In this document: positions 25,601 to 36,690 of the stretch, piece after piece
Numbering within the stretch: the first letter of the stretch is position 1
Layout: every line of letters begins with the position of its first letter
NCBI GenBank assembly: GCA_008711295.1
Contig: VUYV01000617.1
Location: 124,001-188,000 of the forward strand
DNA from: Anarhynchus alexandrinus
Lineage: Eukaryota; Chordata; Aves; Charadriiformes; Charadriidae
Direction of reading: 5' to 3'
DNA length: 64,000 nt
The notes under the pieces: generated by a model
Seen by the model: only the letters and a program-made list of their open reading frames with translations
The model's database searches: none
What the model was told of the DNA's origin: nothing
Translations under genes and position numbers: made by a program

Positions 25601-28600
25601 AGTACGGATTCCTTTCTTTTGCTTTTCCCCCCCCAGTGAGGACTGTGACTTGGTAAATTTCCAGTTCTTTAGTTATAGAAACTGTTTCCTATTTATAGAA
25701 AAAAACTGCAAATAAAAACTACGTACGATTTTGGATCTGAAACCCTGGAGACATCACTTTAAAATCAATTAAGTAACTTGAAACTTCCAATCAGGAATTT
25801 CCACTAACAGTTGCTGCCAGCAGTTGATATTTATGTCAATAATACCAAAGAAAAATATGTTTCCACTTGATTTTGCTGTTATTTATGAATGTTGTCTCTT
25901 TAGGAATTAGTGGTCCATTTTAGGCTTAATACCAGTTTGAGAGATGATATTAATTGTCTGGAAAGACACTGTCACATCTCATTAGTTAAAAAAAAAAAAG
26001 GGAAAAAAAAAGTTGACTCCTTGCTAGAGATAGATAGTGGTTGTAACATATTTCTGCTAAATTTATTTAATTTAATGTCTGAATAAACACATTGACACAT
26101 TAAATAAGTAATTCAGATGGTACTCTCCAAATCTTACCACTTAAATTGCTTCAGAAATATACTCAAAAGGAGGCTTTTCTTTGGACCTATGAAAGTGATC
26201 TGTGAAAAGAAAAAAAGCAGTCAGCTAGAAATACATTTACTTTGATTTTAGTAGAGATTTTAGAGCTTTTGTTTACTTGTTGGGTGAGATTCATTCTTCT
26301 CTGGTAATAACATTATCAACAATCTTCATTGATCAAACTCAGAGCAATTTACAGGAGTACACATCCTTAGATTTGTTTTAGAAAGAGAAAGAGGCAAAGG
26401 CGTAGAGAAGGGAATTGATTTGTCCAGAATATTCCATTTCATAAGAATGAATGCTGAAATTCCCACGCCCTCTCTCTCTCAGATCAAGACCTGTCCCTTA
26501 GCAGAGTTACTTCAATATGTTTAACTCTAAACCTCTGCTGTGCTTTTTTTAGCCAATCTTAGGCAATGGATATCAAAATATTTCGAACTTTTGTATTATA
26601 AATGATTGACAACAATTAAAAGTGAATAAGCTTTTAACTTCCAAGAATTTTGCCAGGCTCTACAAAAAGTGAGCAGTCCAAGTACCTCTTTTGTTTTCTT
26701 CATTTTTGGCCCCGTTTTCTCCTTAGGTGCTGTTGGTGGGACAGAGAAAAGTAGCTCCAAGCTTGCGTAGTCGGGCTCTACAAGCTCCTTGCTGCTACTC
26801 GGTGTCACAGCCCACATGGAGCGGCTTTCTGGAAGAGAATAACACTTCAAGATGGACCATGGAGGTAGAGGAGTACTTTCAAGGCAGTGTGATTTGTGGA
26901 AGGGAAAACACTTTAGAGGATGGATGAAATACGACACTCATTAGTCCTGGACAAATGTTAATTATTTAAGAGTGGCAGCTCCCACAGACAGCATCCCAAA
27001 GCTAATTAAACCTGGAAAACTACCGCCACATTCGATTCACTGAACTGAAGGCTACAACTGAACTTAATGGGCTCCTCCACGTTCTTTTTGTTATTGCTGA
27101 CCAGCTACACATCACAGAATTGTGGTACCCAAACAGGGAATGTTGCATCCAATTAGGTAAACATCTGACCTTGCAAGAGATAAGGACTCCCAAGCCCAGC
27201 GTTATTACCAGAATCATCAGGAGCCATCTGAGTAACACATGGCACTTCAAAACATGAACTTGTCTTCAACGCTGGAATCTTTAACAAAGGATCTCACCTC
27301 CTTTTTCTTGAGGACAGATTGATAGCACTGAAGACATTGGGGATAAATCTGAATTTGTATCTCTGCCCAAGAAAGCAGACTGAGGCTCCAACTGTTTATT
27401 TACATGCGTGTTTATGTATATTATCCTAGGGACAAGTTTTTACCCCCTGATGTTCCCCTTTCTTGGTGATAAGCACAACGGAGAACAACTACGAGATCTG
27501 TGTTGTGTTAACTCAGTACTAAATGCTGCAGCAAAAATGGAGACGTGTTCACAGTCTCCTTGCTGAAGGTTGAACAGGACTTTGCAAACCCCTTTGGCAG
27601 ACCACATGTTAACCACAGACCTTAGTGTTATTTTGTGTGGAGGAAAAAACCCACACAAATCACGTGGCCATGGTCAGTACGAAATTAAGTTGAAGGCTAC
27701 GTCCTACCCTAAGGGTAGATGTTCCCCAACCCTATTGACAAGAGTTTTCAGCCTCCGATCTTGGCTAATGCATCTTCTGGCTGTGCAACTGGGGAAAAAA
27801 AAAAAAAAAAANAGCTGAGAAGACACTCACCAGAGATGTGCCACGAGCTCATTAGGAAGAGCCACAGACCATGACTGCTCAGCAGATCTTTCCACTCAAC
27901 ACACTCAAAGCATTTTGCAAACCTTAATTAGTGCAGACTCACAACATCACTTTAACAAGCAACAAATAGAAACTGAGAGGTTAAGAGAAGATAATTTTAG
28001 CAGCCACAGGGCCTCAATTCAGTGCTTTTCCCAAACTACTATTTCCTCCATTTATTGGCAAAGGCCTGGCTTTCCGTATTTATTTGTGATTACTAATTTT
28101 TTGTAGCACTGAGAGTGAGCAATGGGACCACCTGTGCGACCTGACTTACTGACTCAAGGCCTAGACCCCCAACATAAGCATTTTGGTTTGGACGAGAAGG
28201 AAACAAACTGATCAACCCAGTGTTACCAACAAGCACGTACGTCTCACCACGTCAGAGGGGAGCTTCTGCCAGTGAAGCACCTTCATCCTCAATGTCGGTG
28301 TCTTCTTAGGGTGGGGCTGCCCCCCACATCCACAAGTAAGGTTATGACAGTCAGGATTACTGCACGACTGGGGAGGTGGGAGTGACGGGGTATTTATACC
28401 AGGCACGGGAAGGGGTGGAGGAGGCACCTTACACCCAGGGGGTAGGGGTGGAGGGGCTGGCAGCAGTGGTAGCAGAGTTGGCACAGCAGGCTGTCCTTGG
28501 GAGGATGAGGAAACACCTTGCTGGGAAGGTGACACGTTCCCTGGAGATTGCTGCGGCTCCCCAGAAAGGCCAATTGTTGGAGAAAGGCTCAGGTCTGCAC

Positions 28601-28748
28601 TGGGGTTCTCCTCTTCCAAGTCCATATCAACTTGAATGCATTTGTTCACCTTTGGAACAGATCTTCTGGACACTGCTTTGTGGTGTTTCGGGCACTGCGT
28701 GCTTGCTAGCAGGTTGTCCGTGGCTTGCCCCGATCCCATTTTCCTGCT
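13547..28748 (-). CDS. INF2-like formin paralog, FH1-FH2 only (12 exons)
   Basis: A second formin downstream of INF2 in the same orientation. Exons: 28748-28241, 26828-26686, 26199-26138, 24685-24583, 23981-23896, 22830-22730, 21505-21435, 21330-21223, 20655-20585, 19010-18890, 18159-17995, 13660-13547. From an ATG at 28739 they give 547 codons to a TAA. Exons three to eleven have exactly the lengths of INF2 E10-E18 (62, 103, 86, 101, 71, 108, 71, 121, 165 nt) with the same phases. By hand count about 206 of 296 residues are identical to INF2. No stops or frame breaks occur, so it is probably functional rather than a pseudogene. No DID exons were found upstream and no WH2/DAD exon downstream. 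By family knowledge it should bind and elongate actin filaments; lack of autoinhibition is inference. I know no established symbol for it. Confidence 0.87.
14019..14777 (+). pseudogene. Possible decayed coding remnant, identity unknown
   Basis: Inside the intron between the last two INF2-like exons, several plus-strand pieces in different frames look protein-like. One begins with an ATG near 14019. One, around 14278-14380, reads like [20 protein letters not shown]. One, about 14490-14777, includes [19 protein letters not shown] and ends in TAA. They are separated by stops and apparent frameshifts, as in an old processed pseudogene or element. I do not recognise the family and the call may be wrong. 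Confidence 0.25.
17617..17665. repeat. 11-bp perfect inverted repeat
   Basis: taggctttgcc at 17617-17627 and its exact reverse complement ggcaaagccta at 17655-17665, with a 27-nt AT-rich loop. The loop side also repeats cctattgg directly. It lies in the large intron of the INF2-like gene, just downstream of the 17995 exon end. It may form a hairpin; function unknown. Confidence 0.6.
17995..26828 (-). CDS. INF2-like paralog FH2 exons
   Basis: Ten exons encoding residues 167-510. Landmarks are [87 protein letters not shown] and [19 protein letters not shown]. The isoleucine of the SIFL motif and the Lys in TETK are kept; the lysine of INF2's LLKL is Arg here. The 121-nt exon (19010-18890) is the most diverged, about 40% identical to INF2 against about 75% for the others. 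Every exon is flanked by AG and GT. Confidence 0.9.
19135..19480 (-). mobile_element. Possible ancient CR1-family remnant
   Basis: The plus strand resembles the reverse of a CR1 3' region (ccctgggcagactgtggaag, agcctcactattctagtc), in the position and style of the younger copy at 56747. It is very diverged, so the assignment is tentative. Confidence 0.35.
27795..27815. other. Poly(A) tract with single N
   Basis: A homopolymer A run interrupted by one N at about 27812. A sequencing or assembly uncertainty in an intron of the INF2-like gene. Confidence 0.9.
27895..28045 (-). mobile_element. MIR-like SINE fragment
   Basis: Plus-strand order cactcaaagcattttgcaaa, ccttaatta, cacaacatcac, aaactgagaggttaagag matches the reverse complement of a MIR 3' half (small-exponent similarity recognised from memory). 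It sits in the intron just after the first INF2-like coding exon. Confidence 0.45.
28241..28748 (-). CDS. INF2-like paralog first coding exon (start, FH1, Cys/His cluster)
   Basis: An acceptor TTATAG precedes 28748. The ATG at 28739 sits in a good context (A at -3, G at +4). The first roughly 85 residues are Ser/Gln-rich and do not resemble the INF2 DID. A short FH1 follows ([20 protein letters not shown]), much poorer in proline than INF2's and without the 13-residue repeats. A Cys/His-rich stretch and then the FH2 entry [18 protein letters not shown] complete the exon. The donor is C followed by GTACGT, leaving phase 1 as in INF2 E8. Because the 5' part is unrelated to INF2 E8, the start is probably a new one gained after a partial gene duplication. 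An upstream untranslated exon is implied. Confidence 0.83.
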
Positions 28749-31700
28749 CTATAAGACAACAAGGAGGTGCATGGATTAGCAAAGTTCCCCACAACTGCTG
28801 GTTACTGCCAGCTCCCACAGAGAAACAGAGAAGCAGCTATGACCTTCCCATTAAGGTAAATACCAGAAGCATTTCTATGTGCTTTACAAGTGACATTTCA
28901 TGGTGGTTTTAGCTGTGTGAATCAGGAGCAGCACAGTACTGCTGGCCATAAGGCTGTTTTTTAACTTCTCTTGATCCTTCCACCTTCTTGTGACACATCA
29001 TTAAAAAAAAAGAGAGAAAATGCAATCAGCATAGTAAATCTCTACCTGGTTGCTATTTTCCTGTTGTTGCTCAGCCATTCAGTGGGATTTTTCTTTTGAA
29101 GAGATAAAAGGATGCCTCCTATGGAAGTTATTACAGGTGCTCTACAGAGGGGACTAAGACAGTAAGGACACAGCCACTTGTTCCTGAGAAACCATGTTAC
29201 CACAACTTACCTTGGGTGCAGAAGGGTGGGGATTTTGAGAGAAACTCTCAGAATAGCCTAATAAATTAAACAAGCTACAGCTGAGGATGACTCAGGCTGA
29301 GCTGCTTTGGGACCTGTGACCACTCAAGGAAATGACTGGTAAGCATTAAAATGAGTAAAGTGGTTTTACTTTGCCCTTTAACGAAATTTTCATCTAGGAT
29401 AAATCTTTATGTTTGCCCTGAGTCTATACAGTTTCACTCAGAGCCTCATGTAAGAGACTATGCAGAAGTCCCCATCTTGTACGTATGCCCATATTTAAGC
29501 ACGGAATTGGACCTACCAAAGTCAGCGGAGGTACTTGCTGGCTGAGGGCTTGGTTTGGTTTGCTGGACTCAGTGAAGCTTTCTTTTGCAAACACTTGTAT
29601 CTCTTGTGGATGAACAGTGTCCTGGGACACTTAGTAGCTGTAGTTGTTTTGTGATTTCTCTCTTTAGCTATGTTCTATAGCAGTGTTCATCAGCAACGGT
29701 AGAAAGACCGTGTTAAATGAGGAGAGGTGAGCAAACTGTCAGTGCTCCTGAAGCGACATAGGAGGTGGACCCTTTTTAGGGACTGCATGTAGGCAAAACC
29801 AAAGACCTCCGTCATCCCAGCCCTTACACAAGTCTTTAACAAAATGTACATTAATAGCATAATCAGCTTTAATGGAGTTAACTGGACGGGTACTTTCCTT
29901 TTTAGGTGTAGTGCAGGATCAGAGACTTATTTTGTATATACACCATATTTATGTTCCCAAAGGACTAGAGTAATACTTATGAATCGCTATTTTCCTCCTA
30001 ACACAGTGATTTTAACTGATGACTTACACAGACAAAACTCTTTAAGGGACCTGCATTAAAACCTACAACTGGTGCATCTCTAATCCGTAGCACACCTCTA
30101 ATGTGTCTCCTGTAATTTGAAAGAGTTTGTCTTTGAAACCTGGCAGTTCACACTGATGACAGTGTCCAGCTCTTACAACAGCTGCTGTAAAATTGTGAAC
30201 CAGTGGATCCAAGGCAAAAGAAAGCAATAAAACTTTTATTTGTGGTTTTAACCTTAATTTAGTAAGAATTACTTACATTAAAAACATTAAATGCTAAATC
30301 AACCGGAAAATAACACTTGATTTACATACAAAATGGAAGCACTTAAAATAGCTAATCCAAAGGCCTGTACTAGAAAATGAGTATTAACTGTATCTGCTGT
30401 TTACTTGAATTAATTTGTTGTTGGTTTCCATAAACATTTTTTTCACAAATAGGCACTAACATGTTCCCAGAGGTAAAGCAGGCTTGCATTTAATTTATGT
30501 AAACAACTTAATGTATCTCCTTTAGGACTTCACAATCTTTGTGCTAAAGTTGTACAGATGTCTGTAATTATCCTAAGCAGGACAAGTGAGGGATTCAGCA
30601 CTATGAAGAAGCCTAATGAGAAATAAGCCACTTTCTGCTGGAAATATTAGGAGTAAAATGAACTGATTAAAAAAAAAAAATCTTATTAGAAATAATCATG
30701 TTAAAATTTTGCTGCTTGTTTATTTTAATTAAGATATTGGAGGAATCAGTAAAAGACTATTAATTAGGAAGCTCATCTTTTTTTAATCAGAGTGCTCATC
30801 TAAATTGCTACAGGGTTTGTGTAAAGGAAGGTCTTGCTTTTAAAAATCCTAATAAACAAGGAATACTACACAAGAAGCAGCGAATATGCTTTGAATGATA
30901 AATAGGCTTACAATAATGTAGCTCCAAAGATTATACTGTTGAGACTGTGTAGAGAAATCCATGCTCTTAGGAAGATTAAAGCTTTGGTATAACTTCAAGG
31001 CAGCTGTAACTTACATTGCTGATACTGTTCAAATGAGCTTGTGGGTATATTTAAAAAAAAAATAAATCTCTGCATGAAATTTCTCATTAGAAAGTGCAAA
31101 AATCCACCTCTGGTATACACATACGTCTCAATGCAACCAGAAAAGGACTGGTATACTGCAGAAGGCTCTGAGAGCTCGGTAATTGGCTGGCACCATTTAG
31201 GCAGGGCAGGGAACAGAGATTGACTCAATGCACCAGCCCAGCTCTGATGAGCCAGTTGAAATCAATTAACTTGTAATTAACTGTGAAGCTGTTTTCAGTG
31301 CTCTCCTACTCTAACTTTTGTTTTATTGGGAAAGCTGCTGATGTTTGATGACTGCCACAATACAGGTTTTCATTTCCATCTGCTTATTGGCACGCTAAAA
31401 ATAGGCACACTTCTCATTAGCCTACAGAGAAGTTGTATTTTGATGGAATAGGGTTTATATTTTTAAGATAGATCCAAAAAACATCTTACCTCTGTGTCTT
31501 GGGCCATGCAAGCACTCTCATTTTTTCATTTTTAGTGTGGCTGATGGGCTGATATGGGGCTATGTTATTTTGTAAAACTTGATTTTCTTTGTAGCTAGAA
31601 GTTCATTTATGGTCATTACTATGCTGGAAATGGGGATTTCAATAAACACTTCCGAAAACCTGGTATTTCGCCTTATGTGCTATTCCTAAAGGGTTTTTTG

Positions 31701-32279
31701 GAAGGGGGAAGTTGCTGTTTAAAACTGTGCCCTGTTCACTTTCAAAGTAACCATCAAAAGTGTAAGCACGAGAGTCAATATATGCAATGCAAGATATTTT
31801 TGAGGGTAAGAAGATGTACTGCTTACCAAGTGGCTGGAAGTGAGCTACAGGATGTATAACCCAGGGAGAGGGTTAGTTACTTGGTTATGCAGATAGATGG
31901 TCCCTAATGAGTACAAAGCTATTGTTCATTACCTCCCAATGAGCTACCCTTGCTGCGGTTTGGATTCAGGGACTCGCTTGCATTAAGATGCTCCCAGCAT
32001 GATATTCTTCGCTGTTGGCTTTTCAACAGGTGTAATTTATTCTTGATGTTTATGGTTCATGCAACCTATGGGTTTCCAAGGGTTTTGTGTAATCTGGGTT
32101 CAGAGAGAGGTTTTAGGCAAGCAGTAGCTCTTTCAAAGTTACCCTTTTCCTTTTGTTTTCAGTCTAATATGGCTACAAATGTGTATTATGATGTCAGAAA
32201 AGAGAAAAAGAGAAGAATGATTATTTTTTTCTTATTACTAACAATATTTTTTTGTGGTATTTTCCAGCAACAGTTGTCA
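28749..32279. other. Noncoding stretch upstream of the INF2-like coding start
   Basis: Probably holds a 5' UTR intron or the promoter side of the INF2-like gene. It was searched on the minus strand for INF2 DID motifs ([21 protein letters not shown]) without success. It is AT-rich with many TTAAT/ATTAA words around 30700-31300. Confidence 0.5.
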
Positions 32280-32405
32280 AAGTGTTTCAAAGGATACTAT
32301 TGTCCCCATTTTACAGATGGGGAAGCTGAGGCACGGAGAAATGGCTTGCCCACAGCCACTCAGGAAGCCAGTGGCAGAAAATGGGTGATCCCAGTAGCCT
32401 AACTC
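32280..32405 (-). mobile_element. MIR SINE fragment
   Basis: The plus strand contains tgtccccattttacagatgg, ggaagctgaggcacggagaa, cttgcccacagccactcagg and ccagtggcagaa in the order of the reverse complement of the MIR consensus. It is one of the clearest ancient SINE matches in the window. Confidence 0.8.
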
Positions 32406-35400
32406 CCCACCATTTCATTTCAGTGCTCTGGCAGTCAAAAATCTGTTTAGCCTTTGCAATCTAGCAAGATACCCACCTCTCCCTTATTAAGATCCAGCTA
32501 CTGCTGTGCCTCCATTTTCTCGTATCAAAAAACTGGAAGTAGTTGGAAACAAAGCAAAAATGCTCACTTTTCACTCTGTTACTACCTCTGCTGCTGGCTG
32601 GAGTGTGACTGTGTAGTCTGTGTGCTTAATTAATGCCTGCAGGCTTGATCCTAGTGATGGAATTAATGAAAAAGCCCTCTAAGGGAACTGGCTGCACTTT
32701 TTGGCAGCTAGTGGGAAGGCAGGAGCCTCGGGATCTGCTGCAGATGGAGCCTGGACCAGCAGCAGCAGCTGTGGGGTGGCAGATATTGGGGAAGACTGTG
32801 GCTAAGACCCCTTCGCCCTGCGGCAGAGTGGTGACGCCGTTCAACCAAGGAACCATGCGAAGGTGTATGTGGAGTACGGGGATCGGCTGGGAGAAGGTAG
32901 GTTGTAGGACTGAGGGCTTTGTAGAGAGTAGGGATGAACTCTTCAAAATAGAAAGGAATTTGAGCAGTTACTTTATTTGGGGCTTATATAGTTGAAGTGA
33001 TTAGTACCACAGCTTTAATCTTGGGATGTTTGCTAGATTTGAGATAGCTTACGGTTTGGAAGAGATTACCATGTCAGCTGTCCTTTCAGCTACACGCTGT
33101 TATGCTGTGGTCTGCACCCAGACCTCTGCAGGCAGCTGTATGTGTCACAAAATGTGCCTTGTGGAGGTCAGCATCTCTCTTCTGTCCACTAGACCTCTGC
33201 AAGTGAAGTGGAGCAGTTGAAAGTACCTGGAGGGAGAAAAATCCTTCTGTCCTCCTGTTGTCCCTGGCGTCTCTCCAATTAAGGAGGTATTTTAGAAAAG
33301 CAAGCCACTTGTCTGTGATTCAGGATGGGTTTGTAGATTGCTGCTATGGTGAATGTAGTCACTACTGGGGCATAATCTTCTGAGCGTATGATAGCGGTTC
33401 ACCAAAGAGGATTAATGTATAGACCTGAAAGGGTTTCTGAACTCCTACGACTCCTGCCTTTTTTTGAACTATGCTGGTTCTTGCTGAGCAGAGAATCATA
33501 GAAATGTTGGTTTGGAGGGGAGCCTGGAAATGGTCTTGTCCACGCTCCCATTCAGAGGACTATCACCACCACTATAGATCAGGTCAGCTATGGTTTAGTT
33601 GAGCTGTGAAAACCTTGAACAATGGAGACTAGAAAATATGGCAAAGTGTACAGAAAAAGACTTTTGGCCTCAAAGGATCACTCCTGGAAATTGTGTGCTA
33701 TTGGGGGTTTCATTTAGATTACGAATTCGAGTTGTGGGTTCCGAAGGATCACAGTAGCAGACACTGTAGATCTGTTACCCTTTTTGCCTGTGCTGCCTCT
33801 TCTTCTTTGGGCAAACCTCGGTGGTAGCTCTGACTTTCTCCATCTATTGTGACTGATGGATTTGGTAATTAATTGTCCCCAATTCATGGCTAAACTCATT
33901 GCAGATCATGTTGTATGAAGCTGCATAAGTACTAAACAAACACATCAGGTTCTGCGTGCCCAGAGCAGGGCAAACCAACCAGAACTGTAATGTAGGTGTC
34001 AGCAGCAAAGACTGTTGATTCTGGAAAAAACCTCCTTTGACAGGCTGGGAGAGTATCTGAACTGACTTGATAGGAGCTGACTGTCACAGAGTGATTCTTG
34101 TCTTCTGCCTTTGAGTAACGTAAGCTGAGTCTGCTTAAAGTCTCCATTAGGGAAGAGCAGAGCTCCTGCTAATTCCTACTGACACCTGGCTCCGTGTGAA
34201 TTGTCACACACGGTTCTTGCAGGAGTTGTTCACGCTGCAGCAAAGAGAGCGTTGGAGTCCCTAATGTGAATTGAGTGCCAGCACAGCACGGCTGAAGGAG
34301 AGAGTTACACTTACAGTGCTGAATATGCTGATTAACGTGCAGTGATCAAATTCTCCACTGGCATTTAAGGTCTGGTATCTGCTCTACACAAAGGAGTTGG
34401 AACTCTTTTTCTGCACTATTGAGCTGCATTTCCATTGCAAATCCTGCAAACAATGTGGTTATTCTGCAAGACTGTGACTCTGTAGTAATTGCAAACACCT
34501 AGAGAGGTGCATTCACTGTCAGTGCCCCAATTTTAACCCTCTGCAGTCGCATTTCTAAACATGGCAAAGCTGTTCTTCATATGCTGCCCACAGCTCGATT
34601 GTGAGGTGACCAAACAAAATGTGGTTCGTGATGGAGCTGGCTGGTGACTGTTTGCTTTCAGATACATTAGATGAACATAACCCATGACTAACATGTTCAC
34701 CCGTATTTCATGGCTGTGACTATTACCACATAGACAGAGAGAGCCAGGATTGGTACAGCGCTGACTTTTAGCACTGGTAAGCTTGTATGTTGTACTCAGT
34801 TGACCACTGTGTACAGAAAACCAGGAATATGAAGCTGTAGATCCAGGCTTTATGTTTAGACAGAATGAAAACTGGTTAATTTTGCTGAAACGGGCTCAAT
34901 ATTTTTATTTCAATTTATCCTCTCTCTTTCTAACCAGAACAGAAGGTATTTCTCAGCCCCTTCTACTCTACTGAATGTAGGAGAGGGCCAAATGGTACAC
35001 TCAAACCGAACGATATTGGCATAACTTTGGACACAGAGATTTTGGCCATGCTTCAAGTACAGTGGAATGCTGTGGGGGTGCTCATGTATGAGATATAGCT
35101 CCATTTATACATCTCTGTTTCTTGGAGAGAAAACAATGGGGAGTTATTACTAAGCATATACAACAATTACATGCTTCGGTGCTTTATAGACTATGTGGAA
35201 AATATAGGACTTTGATGGACAAATTCTGGTGAAGCATAGATCTTTCCCATCCCCACAAGAGAAAGGAAACTTGTCAAGTACTTATTTTATTCTAAACTTT
35301 GAAATATTTTCAGTATTGAAATTAAAAAAAAAAACCAACCAAAACCCCCCAAAAAACGAACCCTGAAAATCCATCCCATTAAACATATCTGAGTTCTGCT

Positions 35401-36439
35401 GTGAGATACTTGGAAAAGACTTCTGCTGATTTCTTCTGTAGCTTCATTTTATCATATAGCCAATGATTAACTAAGAAATATGCAGTTATTTGGCAGTTAG
35501 AAACTTGTGGTATTCACAGCCCGGTTTACATATTGGACTCCACGTGCAGTCGCTGTAATATACCACAAGAATTCTTTTCTGAGGTCCAAACTCACTGTTG
35601 GTGTAAATGACCACAGACCTGTTGAAGTAGCTGCAAGTAATGTTGTTTTTAGCGGCAATTAATTTGGCCTTGCAACCACTGAGAAATCTTCAGGATCACG
35701 AGCTTTATTTCAAGGTCATAAATGGAGCAAAACTGCACATCCCAGCTGAACATCTTTCTTTGACCTGCTCTGATTCTGTCCCCTTGTTGTTCTTAAATAA
35801 TCACTATAATGGAAGCAGAGCTGCTCTGGAGTAATAAATTATAAATGGTGTGCTTCAGCCTCCTTATTGGGACGTGATTGTATAGATAATTTAATATAGT
35901 TTTCCCAGATGACTGTGGAACAAAGAACCCGCAGTGGCTCAGAATAATCCCTTTCTCTGTAAACTCTTTGAGGGCAGTGGAAAGATAATGCCAAACGCTC
36001 TCTCTTTGAAGGCCAAGGTAAGAGCGCAGAGCAATAACAACTCCGGCTGTGTGAAAAGAGCTGCTCTCTCTTTCCAGGTGGAAATGGGGGTGGCTGAAAG
36101 ACCCAGGCGGAGAAGTGGACACCTGCTGCAGCGTCTGAAGAGGGCAGCCTGCGGGGCATCAGGAGGTAAGGTTCCCTAGGTAACACCCAGAAAGCCTGTT
36201 TGTTCCCACGTCCTGAACCTCCAAATGATGTTGTTTCTATTGATAAAATGGTGGGGTGGGGAGGAGAAGGCTGGCCGCTCGCGGCAAGCCTGGGCTGCAA
36301 GCTCTTGCTGGAAACATGGAGGTTGCAAAGCTGCTGGGAAAACGTGTTTGATTGATACTCAGATTTTTGAAGCCTGGGGTCTAATCTGTGAGCAGAGAAG
36401 CTGAGTTAAAGAGGAAAAAGACTGACGCTTGGGTGATGT
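32406..36439. other. Noncoding stretch
   Basis: No gene recognised on either strand. Contains a small CR1 3'-end remnant at 33485-33560. Open frames here (for example 32633-32995 and 35839-36300) lack homology and splice support. Confidence 0.45.
33485..33560 (-). mobile_element. Short CR1 3'-end remnant
   Basis: agaatcatagaaatgttggt followed by ttggaggggagcctggaaatgg matches the reverse of a CR1 3' terminus (compare 56747-56790), then fades out. Confidence 0.55.
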
Positions 36440-36690
36440 GCTCTGAGACTGGAATAAGGAAGGGGCGGGGGGGGAAAGAGGGGAGGGGAGACAGGCAAAC
36501 CTGTAAATGTGATAGAGACAGATCTGCAAGTCAAACCTGGGGCGGGTTACGTGGTTCTGCCCGAAACGGTGGGACTCTGCCTGCTTCTGCCAGTCGGGAA
36601 CGGAATTTCAGCTGCAACGGGGCTGTGCCGCTCTGCGGGGTCTCCTGCGCTGAAGCTGCCCACGCGTCTGCTCTCAGCTGATCTTTGCTT
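36440..36690. promoter_or_regulatory. CpG/GC-box cluster, candidate promoter
   Basis: A G-rich run with a GC-box core (aaggggcggggg) is followed by about 12 CpG in roughly 130 bp (36541-36670), against a CpG-poor background. It lies between the end of INF2 and the coding start of the INF2-like gene, so it could be the promoter and first untranslated exon of the latter. Position and composition are the only evidence. Confidence 0.25.

Noticed and set aside
26380..26500. Possible MIR fragment (reverse orientation)
   Set aside because: Only short suggestive words (gaggcaaaggcgtagagaag); similarity too weak to report as a feature.
27298..27363. Possible extra exon between the first two paralog exons (minus strand, good GTGAG donor, open frame)
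   Set aside because: Its length would be 65 nt and would throw the following conserved exon out of frame; INF2 has no counterpart.
32633..32995. Plus-strand 120-codon ORF
   Set aside because: Low-complexity, no homology, no splice context; overlaps an antisense ORF of similar length.
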